DNA of 64,000 nt. Origin: Colletes latitarsis. Lineage: Eukaryota > Arthropoda > Insecta > Hymenoptera > Colletidae. Position numbers and translations under genes: made by a program. Location: assembly GCF_051014445.1 (NCBI RefSeq), contig NC_135141.1:930001-994000 (forward strand), given 5' to 3'. Numbering within the stretch: the first letter of the stretch is position 1; every line of letters begins with the position of its first letter. Under the pieces are notes generated by a model, which saw nothing but the letters and a program-made list of their open reading frames with translations, did no database searches and had not been told where the DNA came from. Shown piece by piece: positions 52,868-62,950 of this stretch.

Positions 52868-53747
52868 TACCACATTACTACGTGACTCAAACCCGAAAAA
52901 ACCCAGGATCTGGCCAACAAGTATGCGAAGAAGGCAAAATCATGAGCCAGATGCGGGCATAAGCCAGACCTAACCCAGACCTAACCGGTTTTATCCTCTA
53001 AAATATTGAACGAAACCAAGTTTAATGGACTGTTTCTGTGTGGTACCACATTACTACGTGACTCAAACCACAGAAAACCTAGGATCTGGCCAACAAGAAT
53101 GCGGAAAAGGTAAAATCATGAGCCAGATGCGGGCATAACGCAGACCTAACCCAAACCTAACCGGTTTTATCCTGTAAAATGTGCATCGACACCAGCTTTA
53201 ATTGCCTGTTTCAGTGTGATACCACATTACTACGTGACTCAAACCCGAAAAAACCCAGGTTCTGGCCAACAAGTATGCGAAGAAGGCAAAATCATGAGCC
53301 AGATGCGGGCATAAGCCAGACCTAACCCAGACCTAACCGGTTTTATCCTCTAAAATATTGATCGAAACCAGGCTTTGTTGACTGTTACTGTGTGGTACCA
53401 CATTACTACGTGATTCAAATCCGAAAAAACCCAGGATCTGGCCAACAAGTATGCAAGGAAGGCAAAATCATGAGCCAGATGCGGGCATAACCCAGACCTA
53501 ACACAGACCCAACCGGTGTCATCCTTTAAAATATTGAACGAAACCAAGTTTAATGGACTGTTTCAGTGTGGTACCACATTACTACATGACTCAAACACGA
53601 AAAAACCCAGGATCTGGCCAACAAGTATGCGAAGAAGGCAAAATCATGAGCCAGATGCGGGCATAACCCAGACCTGACCCAGACATTACCGGTTTTATCC
53701 TCTAAAATATTGGTCGAAACCAGGTTTTATTGACTGTTACTGTGAGG
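52868..53747. repeat. 880-bp 5-monomer higher-order unit, copy 1
   Basis: Five full 176-bp monomers are repeated immediately downstream. Private markers pair at exactly 880 bp: GTGCATCGACACCAGC (near 53181 and 54061), AATTGCCTGTTTCAGTGTGA, CAGGCTTTGTTGACTG, AACACAGACCCAACCGG, and GTGAGGTACC (53743 and 54623). I found no difference between copies in the rows I compared. Much of it also matches about 47249-48130 at offset 5619, the older copy. Confidence 0.88.
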
Positions 53748-54627
53748 TACCACATTACTACGTGACTCAAACCCGAAAAAACCCAGGATCTGGCCAACAA
53801 GTATGCGAAGAAGGCAAAATCATGAGCCAGATGCGGGCATAAGCCAGACCTAACCCAGACCTAACCGGTTTTATCCTCTAAAATATTGAACGAAACCAAG
53901 TTTAATGGACTGTTTCTGTGTGGTACCACATTACTACGTGACTCAAACCACAGAAAACCTAGGATCTGGCCAACAAGAATGCGGAAAAGGTAAAATCATG
54001 AGCCAGATGCGGGCATAACGCAGACCTAACCCAAACCTAACCGGTTTTATCCTGTAAAATGTGCATCGACACCAGCTTTAATTGCCTGTTTCAGTGTGAT
54101 ACCACATTACTACGTGACTCAAACCCGAAAAAACCCAGGTTCTGGCCAACAAGTATGCGAAGAAGGCAAAATCATGAGCCAGATGCGGGCATAAGCCAGA
54201 CCTAACCCAGACCTAACCGGTTTTATCCTCTAAAATATTGATCGAAACCAGGCTTTGTTGACTGTTACTGTGTGGTACCACATTACTACGTGATTCAAAT
54301 CCGAAAAAACCCAGGATCTGGCCAACAAGTATGCAAGGAAGGCAAAATCATGAGCCAGATGCGGGCATAACCCAGACCTAACACAGACCCAACCGGTGTC
54401 ATCCTTTAAAATATTGAACGAAACCAAGTTTAATGGACTGTTTCAGTGTGGTACCACATTACTACATGACTCAAACACGAAAAAACCCAGGATCTGGCCA
54501 ACAAGTATGCGAAGAAGGCAAAATCATGAGCCAGATGCGGGCATAACCCAGACCTGACCCAGACATTACCGGTTTTATCCTCTAAAATATTGGTCGAAAC
54601 CAGGTTTTATTGACTGTTACTGTGAGG
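53748..54627. repeat. 880-bp 5-monomer higher-order unit, copy 2
   Basis: This is the direct tandem copy of 52868-53747. Apparent perfect identity over 880 bp makes it the youngest event visible, unless it is an assembly duplication. After about 54644 the series leaves the pattern: GATTCAAATCCG here against GACTCAAACCCG after copy 1. Confidence 0.88.
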
Positions 54628-54727
54628 TACCACATTACTACGTGATTCAAATCCGAAAAAACCCAGGATCTGGCCAACAAGTATGCGAAGAAGGCAAAAT
54701 CATGAGCCAGATGCGGGCATAACCCAG

Positions 54728-56889
54728 ACCTAACCCAGACCTAACCGGTTTTATCCTCTCAAATATTGATCGAAACCAGGTTTAATAAACTGTTTCAATG
54801 TGGTACAACATTACTACGTGATTCAAACCCGAAAAAACCCAGGATGTAGCCAACAAGTATACGAAGAATGCAAAATCATGAGCCAGATGCGCGCATAACC
54901 CAGACCTAACCGGTGTGATCCTCTAAAATATTGATCGAAACCAGGTTTAATTGTCTGTTTCAGCGTGGTACCACATTACTACGTGATTCAAACCACAGAA
55001 AACCTAGGATCTGGCCAACAAGAATGCGGAAAAGGTAAAATCATGAGCCAGATACGGGCATAACGCAGACCTAACCCAGGCCTAACCGGTGTTATCCTCT
55101 AAAATGTGGATCGAAACCAGTTTTAATTGACTGTTTCAGTGTGGTACCACATTACTACGTGATTCAAACCACAGAAAACCTAGGATCTGGCCAACAAGAA
55201 TGCGGAAAAGGTAAAATCATGAGCCAGATACGGGCATAACGCAGACCTAACCCAGGCCTAACCGGTGTTATCCTCTAAAATGTGGATCGAAACCAGTTTT
55301 AATTGACTGTTTCAGTGTGGTACCACATTACTACGTGACTCAAATTCGAAAAAACCCAGGTTCTGGCCAACAAGTATGCGAAGAAGGCAAAATCATGAGC
55401 CAGATGTGGGCATAAGCCGGACCTAACCCAGACCTAACCGATTTTATCCTCTAAAATATTGATCGAAACCAGGTTTTATTGACTGCTACTGTGTGGTACC
55501 ACATTACTACGTGATTCAAATCCGAAAAAGCCCAGGATCTGGCCAACAAGTATGCAATGAAGGCAGATTCATGAGCCAGATGCGCACATAACCCTGACCT
55601 AATCCAGACCTAACCGGTTTTATCCTGTAAAATATTGATCGAAACCAGCTTTAATTGACTGTTTCAATGTGGTTCAACATTACTACGTGATTCAAATTCG
55701 AGAAAACATAGGATCTGGCCAACAAGTGTGCGAAGAGTGCAAAATCATGAGCCAGATGCGTGCATAACCCAGACCTAATCCAGACCTAACCGGTATTATC
55801 CTGTAAAATATTGATCGAAACCAGCTTTAATTGACTTTCAATGTGGTTCAACATTACTACGTGATTCAAATTCGAGAAAACCCAGGATCTGGCCAACAAG
55901 TATGCAAAGAAGGCAAAATCATGAGCGAGATGCGGGCATAACCCAGACCTAACCCAAACCTAACCGGTGATATCCTCTAAAATATTGATCGGAACTAGGT
56001 TTAATTGACTGTTTCACTGTGGTACCACATCACTACGTGATTGTAACTGGAAAAAACCCAGGTTCTGGCCAACAAGTATACGATGAAGGCAGAATCATGT
56101 GCGAGATGCGGGCATAACGCAGACCTAACCCAGACCTAACCGGTTTTATCCTGTAAAATGTGGATCGAAACCAGCTTTAATTGACTGTTTCAGTGTGATA
56201 CCACATTACTACGTGACTCAAACCCGAAAAAACCCTGGTTCTGGCCAACAAGTATGCGAAGAAGGCAAAATCATGAGCCAGATGCGGGCATAAGCCAGAC
56301 CTAACCCAGACCTAACCGGTTTTATCCTCTAAAATATTGATCGAAACCAGGTTTTGTTGACTGTTACTGTGTGGTACCACATTACTACGTGATTCAAATC
56401 CGAAAAAACCCAGGATCTGGCCAACAAGTATGCAAGGAAGGCAAAATCATGAGCCAGATGCGGGCATAACCCAGACCTAACACAGACCCAACCGGTGTCA
56501 TCCTTTAAAATATTGATCAAAACCAGCTTTAATTGACTGTTTCAGTGTGGTACCACATTACTACGTGACTCAAATTCGAAAAAACCCAGGTTCTGGCCAA
56601 CAAGTATGCGAAGAAGGCAAAATCATGAGCCAGATGTGGGCATAAGCCGGACCTAACCCAGACCTAACCGATTTTATCCTCTAAAATATTGATCGAAACC
56701 AGGTTTTATTGACTGCTACTGTGAGGTACCACATTACTACGTGATTCAAATCCGAAAAAACCCAGGATCTGGCCAACAAGTATGCAATGAAGGCAGATTC
56801 ATGAGCCAGATGCGCACATAACCCAGACCTAAACCAGACCTAACCGGTGCCATCCTCTAAAATATTGATAGAAACCAGCTTTAATTGAC
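54728..56889. repeat. Region D block, partner of about 59467-61452
   Basis: About 2.2 kb is shared with 59467-61452. The offset is 4739 at the left (TTTAATAAAC at 54781/59520, CAGCGTGG at 54961/59700) and 4563 further on (ATTTTATCC at 55441/60004, ATTGATCAAAACC near 56510/61073). The 176-bp step is one monomer duplicated in this copy. Differences include CTCTCAAATATT here against CTCTAAAATATT, GATTGTAACTGG against GATTGAAACTTG near 56039/60602, and GTGAGGTACC near 56721 against GTGTGGTACC. Confidence 0.82.
54991..55342. repeat. Single-monomer (176-bp) tandem duplication
   Basis: AACCACAGAAAACCTAGG, AGCCAGATACGGGCATAACG, ACCCAGGCCTAACCGG and ATGTGGATCGAAACCAGTTT each occur twice, 176 bp apart (AACCACAG at 54991 and 55167). 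The partner block near 59725 has the set once, so this is a one-monomer gain specific to this copy. Adjacent identical monomers are otherwise rare here, because neighbours usually belong to different subtypes. Confidence 0.85.
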
Positions 56890-58142
56890 TGTTTCAATGT
56901 GGTACAACATTACTACGTGATTCAAACCCGATGAAACCCAGGATCTGGCCAACAAGTATGCGAGGAAGGCAAAATCATGAGCCAGATGCGGGCATAACAC
57001 GGAACTAACCCAGACCTAACCGGTGTGATCCTCTATAATATTGATCGAAACCAGGTTTAATTTTCTGTTACAGTGTGGTACCACATTACTACGTGATTCA
57101 AATCATAGAAAACCTAGGATCTGGTCAACAAGAATGCGGAAAAGGTAAAATCATGAGCCAGATGCGGGCATAACGCAGACCTAACCCAGACCTAACCGGT
57201 GTTATCCTGTAAAATGTGGATCGAAACCAGCTTTAATTGACTGTTTCAGTGTGGTACCACATTACTACGTGACTCAAACCCGAAAAAACCCAGGTTCTGG
57301 CCAACCAGTATGCGAAGAAGGCAAAATCATGAGCCAGCTGCGGGCATAACCCAGACCTAACCCAGACCTAACCGGTGTCATCCTCTAAAATATTGATCGA
57401 AACCAAGTTTTATGGACTGTTTCAGTGTGGTACCACATCACTACGTGATTGAAACTGGCAAAACCCCAGGATCTGGCCAACAAGAATGCGAAGAAGGCAA
57501 AATCATGAGCCAGATGCGGGCATAAGCCAGACCTAACCCAGACCTAACCGGTTTTATCCTCTAAAATATTCATCGAAACCAGCTTTAATTGACTGTTTCA
57601 ATGTGGTACAACATTACTACGTGATTCAAACCCGATGAAACCCAGGATCTGGCCAACAAGTATGCGAGGAAGGCAAAATCATGAGCCAGATGCGGGCATA
57701 ACACGGAACTAACCCAGACCTAACCGGTGTGATCCTCTATAATATTGATCGAAACCAGGTTTAATTTTCTGTTACAGTGTGGTACCACATTACTACGTGA
57801 TTCAAATCATAGAAAACCTAGGATCTGGTCAACAAGAATGCGGAAAAGGTAAAATCATGAGCCAGATGCGGGCATAACGCAGACCTAACCCAGACCTAAC
57901 CGGTGTTATCCTGTAAAATGTGGATCGAAACCAGCTTTAATTGACTGTTTCTGTGTGGTACCACATTACTACGTGACTCAAACCCGAAAAAACCCAGGTT
58001 CTGGCCAACCAGTATGCGAAGAAGGCAAAATCATGAGCCAGCTGCGGGCATAACCCAGACCTAACCCAGACCTAACCGGTGTCATCCTCTAAAATATTGA
58101 TCGAAACCAAGTTTTATGGACTGTTTCAGTGTGGTACCACAT
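56890..58142. repeat. 704-bp 4-monomer tandem duplication
   Basis: About 56890-57438 recurs at about 57594-58142. Markers ACACGGAACTAACCC (GGAACT at 57001 and 57705), CTCTATAATATTGATCG, TTTAATTTTCTGTTACAG and CTAGGATCTGGTCAACAAG are all 704 bp apart, exactly four 176-bp monomers. Observed differences are few, such as TTTCAGTGTGG against TTTCTGTGTGG near 57244/57948. Confidence 0.83.
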
Positions 58143-58657
58143 TACTACGTGACTCAAACCCGAAAAAACCCACGATCTGGTCAACAAGTATGCGAAGAAG
58201 GCAAAATCATGAGCCAGATGCGGGCATAAGCCAGACCTAACCCAGACCTAACCGGTTTTATCCTCTAAAATATTCATTGAAACCAGCTTTAATTGACTGT
58301 TTCAATGTGGTACAACATTACTACGTGATTCAAACCCGATGAAACCCAGGATCTGGCCAACAAGTATGTGAGGAAGCCAAAATCATGAGCCAGATGCGGG
58401 CATAACCCGGTCCTAACCCAGACCTAACCGGTTTTATCCTCCAAAATATTGATCGGAACCAAGTTTAATGGACTGTTTCAGTGTGGTACCACATTACTAC
58501 GTGATTCAAATCCGAAAAAACCCAGGATCTGGCCAACAAGTATGCAAAGAAGGCAAAATCATGAGGCAGCTGCGGGCATAGCCCAGACCTAACCCAGACC
58601 TAACAGGTGTCATCATTTAAAATATTGATCGAAACCAAGTTTAATGGACTGTTTCAG

Positions 58658-58669
58658 TGTGGTACCACA
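58658..58669. other. Perfect 12-bp palindrome TGTGGTACCACA with KpnI site
   Basis: TGTGGTACCACA is its own reverse complement and contains GGTACC (KpnI). It sits at the same phase in most monomers, so KpnI digestion should release a 176-bp ladder from the genome. Subtypes carry characteristic disruptions: TGTGGTACAACA, TGTGGTTCAACA, TGTGGTGCCATA, TGTCGTACCGCA, TGTGGTACCGCA and, only in the later part of the window, TGTGATACCACA. Short dyad symmetries are known in several centromeric satellites and have been proposed to form non-B DNA. Whether this one does so, or binds a dimeric protein, is inference. Confidence 0.9.
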
Positions 58670-58745
58670 TTACTACGTGACTCAAACCCGAAAAAACCCA
58701 GGATCTGGCCAACAAGTATGCGAAGAAGGCAAAATCATGAGCCAG

Positions 58746-58755
58746 ATGCGGGCAT
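58746..58755. other. Short inverted repeat ATGC-GG-GCAT
   Basis: The GC-rich patch ATGCGGGCAT has 4-bp complementary arms around GG and recurs once per monomer, 88 bp downstream of the KpnI palindrome in this copy. Variants ATGTGGGCAT, ATGCGCGCAT, ATGCGTGCAT and ATGCGCACAT are frequent and several are CpG to TpG or CpA changes. The arms are too short to claim a structure with confidence; it is listed because it is a conserved, variable CpG-bearing element. Confidence 0.4.
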
Positions 58756-58760
58756 AAGCG

Positions 58761-58782
58761 AGACCTAACCCAGACCTAACCG
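58761..58782. repeat. Internal 11-bp direct subrepeat (AGACCTAACCC x2), telomere-like
   Basis: Two consecutive 11-bp units, AGACCTAACCC then AGACCTAACCG, form a micro-tandem repeat present in nearly all monomers. Monomers have one (165-bp form) or two (176-bp form) units; I saw no clear three-unit monomer. Each unit contains CCTAACCC, an eight-base stretch that also fits within a (CCCTAA)n telomere array. This is only local similarity: there is no true telomeric run anywhere in the window. Confidence 0.85.
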
Positions 58783-59100
58783 GTTTTATCCTCTAAAATA
58801 TTGAACGAAACCAAGTTTAATGGACTGTTTCTGTGTGGTACCACATTACTACGTGACTCAAACCACAGAAAACCTAGGATCTGGCCAACAAGAATGCGGA
58901 AAAGGTAAAATCATGAGCCAGATGCGGGCATAGCCCAGACCTAACCCAGACCTAACAGGTGTCATCATTTAAAATATTGATCGAAACCAAGTTTAATGGA
59001 CTGTTTCAGTGTGGTACCACATTACTACGTGACTCAAACCCGAAAAAACCCAGGATCTGGCCAACAAGTATGCGAAGAAGGCAAAATCATGAGCCAGATG

Positions 59101-59466
59101 CGGGCATAACCCAGACCTGACCCAGACATTACCGGTTTTATCCTCTAAAATATTGGTCGAAACCAGGTTTTATTGACTGCTACTGTGTGGTACCACATTA
59201 CTACGTGATTCAAATCCGAAAAAACCCAGGATCTGGCCAACAAGTATGCGAAGAAGGCAAAATCATGAGCCAGATGCGGGCATAACCCAGACCTAACCCA
59301 GACCTAACCGGTTTTATCCTCTAAAATATTGATCGAAACCAGGTTTAATAGACTGTTTCAATGTGGTACAACATTACTACATGATTCAAACCCGAAAAAA
59401 CCCAGGATGTAGCCAACAAGTATGCGAAGAAGGCAAAATCATGAGCCAGATGCGGGCATAACCCAG
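59101..59466. repeat. Satellite monomers between named blocks
   Basis: These are ordinary monomers linking the 352-bp duplication to the next block: a GACCTGACCCAGACATTACC monomer with TATTGGTCGAAACC, then a TTTAATAGACTG monomer with GATGTAGCCAACAAG. Similar monomers occur near 53660 and 49430. Nothing else is seen. Confidence 0.8.
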
Positions 59467-61452
59467 ACCTAACCCAGACCTAACCGGTTTTATCCTCTAA
59501 AATATTGATCGAAACCAGGTTTAATAAACTGTTTCAATGTGGTACAACATTACTACGAGATTCAAACCCGAAAAAACCCAGGATGTAGCCAACAAGTATG
59601 CGAAGAATGCAAAATCATGAGCCAGATGCGCGCATAACCCAGACCTAACCGGTGTGATCCTCTAAAATATTGATCGAAACCAGGGTTAATTGTCTGTTTC
59701 AGCGTGGTACCACATTACTACGTTATTCAAACCACAGAAAACCTAGGATCTGGCCAACAAGAATGCGGAAAAGGTAAAATCATGAGCCAGATACGGGCAT
59801 AACGCAGACCTAACCCAGGCCTAACCGGTGTTATCCTCTAAAATGTGGATGGAAACCAGTTTTAATTGACTGTTTCAGTGTGGTACCACATTACTACGTG
59901 ACTCAAATTCGAAAAAACCCAGGTTCTGGCCAACAAGTATGCGAAGAAGGCAAAATCATGAGCCAGATGTGGGCATAAGCCGGACCTAACCCAGACCTAA
60001 CCGATTTTATCCTCTAAAATATTGATCGAAACCAGGTTTTATTGACTGCTACTGTGTGGTACCACATTACTACGTGATTCAAATCCGAAAAAGCCCAGGA
60101 TCTGGCCAACAAGTATGCAATGAAGGCAGATTCATGAGCCAGATGCGCACATAACCCAGACCTAATCCAGACCTAACCGGTTTTATCCTGTAAAATATTG
60201 ATCGAAACCAGCTTTAATTGACTGTTTCAATGTGGTTCAACATTACTACGTGATTCAAATTCGAGAAAACATAGGATCTGGCCAACAAGTGTGCGAAGAG
60301 TGCAAAATCATGAGCCAGATGCGTGCATAACCCAGACCTAATCCAGACCTAACCGGTTTTATCCTGTAAAATATTGATCGAAACCAGCTTTAATTGACTT
60401 TCAATGTGGTTCAACATTACTACGTGATTCAAATTCGAGAAAACCCAGGATCTGGCCAACAAGTATGCAAAGAAGGCAAAATCATGAGCGAGATGCGGGC
60501 ATAACCCAGACCTAACCCAAACCTAACCGGTGATATCCTCTAAAATATTGATCGGAACTAGGTTTAATTGACTGTTTCACTGTGGTACCACATCACTACG
60601 TGATTGAAACTTGAAAAAACCCAGGTTCTGGCCAACAAGTATACGATGAAGGCAGAATCATGTGCGAGATGCGGGCATAACGCAGACCTAACCCAGACCT
60701 AACCGGTTTTATCCTGTAAAATGTGGATCGAAACCAGCTTTAATTGACTGTTTCAGTGTGATACCACATTACTACGTGACTCAAACCCGAAAAAACCCTG
60801 GTTCTGGCCAACAAGTATGCGAAGAAGGCAAAATCATGAGCCAGATGCGGGCATAAGCCAGACCTAACCCAGACCTAACCGGTTTTATCCTCTAAAATAT
60901 TGATCGAAACCAGGTTTTGTTGACTGTTACTGTGTGGTACCACATTACTACGTGATTCAAATCCGAAAAAACCCAGGATCTGGCCAACAAGTATGCAAGG
61001 AAGGCAAAATCATGAGCCAGATGCGGGCATAACCCAGACCTAACACAGACCCAACCGGTGTCATCCTTTAAAATATTGATCAAAACCAGCTTTAATTGAC
61101 TGTTTCAGTGTGGTACCACATTACTACGTGACTCAAATTCGAAAAAACCCAGGTTCTGGCCAACAAGTATGCGAAGAAGGCAAAATCATGAGCCAGATGT
61201 GGGCATAAGCCGGACCTAACCCAGACCTAACCGATTTTATCCTCTAAAATATTGATCGAAACCAGGTTTTATTGACTGCTACTGTGTGGTACCACATTAC
61301 TACGTGATTCAAATCCGAAAAAACCCAGGATCTGGCCAACAAGTATGCAATGAAGGCAGATTCATGAGCCAGATGCGCACATAACCCAGACCTAAACCAG
61401 ACCTAACCGGTGCCATCCTCTAAAATATTGATAGAAACCAGCTTTAATTGAC
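59467..61452. repeat. Region D block, later copy of about 54728-56889
   Basis: This is the partner copy at offsets 4739/4563, without the extra 176-bp monomer. It includes the 3-bp deletion monomer (near 60397), two TGTGATACCACA-type neighbours (near 60758) and a CAGGGTTAATTGTCTG variant near 59683. It ends where the series switches to GACAGTTTCAATG (61450), which continues as the copy of 51444. Confidence 0.82.
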
Positions 61453-62128
61453 AGTTTCAATGTGGTTCAACATTACTACGTGATTCAAATTCGAGAAAAC
61501 CCAGGATCTGGCCAACAAGTATGCGAAGAAGGCAAAATCATGAGCCAGATGCGTGCATAACCCAGACCTAATCCAGACCTAACCGGTTTTATCCTGTAAA
61601 ATATTGATCGAAACCAGCTTTAATTGACTCTTTCAATGTGGTCCAACATTAACTACGTGATTCAAATTCGAGAAAACCCAGGATCTGGCCAACAAGTATG
61701 CAAAGAAGGCAAAATCATGAGCGAGATGCGGGCATAACCCAGACCTAACCCAAACCTAACCGGTGATATCCTCTAAAATATTGATCGAAACTAGGTTTAA
61801 TTGACTGTTTCACTGTGGTACCACATCACTACGTGATTGAAACTGGTAAAACCCCAGGATCTGGCCAACAAGAATGCGAAGAAGGCAAAATCATGAGCCA
61901 GATGCGGGCATAAGCCAGACCTAACCCAGACCTAACCGGTTTTATCCTCTAAAATATTCATCGAAACCAGCTTTAATTGACTGTTTCAATGTGGTACAAC
62001 ATTACTACGTGATTCAAACCCGATGACACCCAGGATCTGGCCAACAAGTATGCGAGGAAGGCAAAATCATGAGCCAGATGCGGGCATAACACGGAACTAA
62101 CCCAGACCTAACCGGTGTGATCCTCTAT
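61450..62128. repeat. Block copied from or with 51444-52122 (offset about 10,006)
   Basis: The private GACAGTTTC is at 51444 and 61450, and CGGAACTAACCC is at 52085 and 62092. The offset rises by one because of an inserted A in ACATTAACTACG near 61651, where the usual form is ACATTACTACG. Further differences are TGGTCCAACATT against TGGTTCAACATT and CGATGACACCC against CGATGAATCCC. Confidence 0.78.
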
Positions 62129-62950
62129 AATGTGGATCGAAACCAGCTTTAATTGACTGTTTCAGTGTGGTACCACATTACTACGTGACTCAAACCCGAA
62201 AAAACCCAGGTTCTGGCCAACCAGTATGCGAAGAAGGCAAAATCATGAGCCAGCTGCGGGCATAACCCAGACCTAACCCAGACCTAACCGGTGTCATCCT
62301 CTAAAATATTGATCGAAACCAAGTTTTATGGACTGTTTCAGTGTGGTACCACATTACTACGTGACTCAAACCCGAAAAAACCCACGATCTGGTCAACAAG
62401 TATGCGAAGAAGGCAAAATCATGAGCTAGATGCGGGCATAAGCCAGACCTATCCCAGACCTAACCGGTTTTATCCTCTAAAATATTCATTGAAACCAGCT
62501 TTAATTGACTGTTTCAATGTGGTACAACATTACTACGTGATTCAAACCCGATGAAACCCAGGATCTGGCCAACAAGTATGTGAGGAAGGCAAAATCATGA
62601 GCCAGATGCGGGCATAACCCGGTCCTAACCCAGACCTAACCGGTTTTATCCTCCAAAATATTGATCGAAACCAAGTTTAATGGACTGTTTCAGTGTGGTA
62701 CCACATTACTACGTGATTCAAATCCGAAAAAACCCAGGATCTGGCCAACAAGTATGCAAAGAAGGCAAAATCATGAGCCAGCTGCGGGCATAGCCCAGAC
62801 CTAACCCAGACCTAACAGGTGTCATCATTTAAAATATTGATCGAAGCCAAGTTTAATGGACTGTTTCAGTGTGGTACCACATTACTACGTGACTCAAACC
62901 CGAAAAAACCCAGGATCTGGCCAACAAGTATGAAAGAAGGCAAAATCAAG

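Larger units (their letters stand above)
58621..58796. repeat. Representative full-length 176-bp monomer
   Basis: This copy is close to the common form and is used as the reference phase; the next monomer starts at 58797. In order it contains an A/T-rich block AATATTGATCGAAACC, a variable stretch (here AAGTTTAATGGACTGTTTCAG), the KpnI palindrome TGTGGTACCACA, TTACTACGTGA, a short A-tract CGAAAAAACCC, the strongly conserved AGGATCTGGCCAACAAG, GAAGAAGGCAAAATCATGAG, a GC-rich patch CAGATGCGGGCATAA, two 11-bp AGACCTAACCC units, and a CCGGTTTTATCCTCTAAA tail. Most subtype differences fall in four places: the stretch before the palindrome, the palindrome itself, the GATTCAAACCCG/GACTCAAACACG segment, and the CCGGTTTTATCC/CCGGTGTCATCC tail. 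Confidence 0.9.
58600..59100. repeat. 352-bp two-monomer tandem duplication
   Basis: GGGCATAGCCCAGACC followed by AACAGGTGTCATCATTTAAA occurs twice, with GTCATCATTT at 58609 and 58961, 352 bp or two monomers apart. The intervening monomer is a TCTGTGTGG/ACCACAGAAAACC type. The partner block near 62821 has the marker once. Confidence 0.8.
57919..62950. repeat. Dispersed block pair, offset 4212 bp
   Basis: About 57919-58740 recurs at about 62131-62950. Paired markers are AACCCGGTCCTAACCC (CCCGG at 58406/62618), AAGTATGTGAGGAAG (near 58361/62573) and GGTGTCATCATTTAAAAT (GTCATCATTT at 58609/62821). At the left edge of the later copy the monomer is a splice: CTCTATAATGTGGATCG joins a CTCTATAATATTG left half to an AAAATGTGGATCG right half, marking the exchange near 62128. 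This feature spans the interval holding both copies. Confidence 0.8.

Noticed and set aside
62291..62554. Longest open frame, 87 codons, plus strand
   Set aside because: It begins at GTG and runs through one and a half monomers only because the usual stop was changed in this copy. The second part is the same DNA read in another frame. It is not a gene.
46856..62935. Small indels in single monomers (near 46856, 61651 and 62929) as possible functional sites
   Set aside because: They are isolated one- or two-base changes with no conserved partner or motif, best explained as ordinary mutation or base-calling error.
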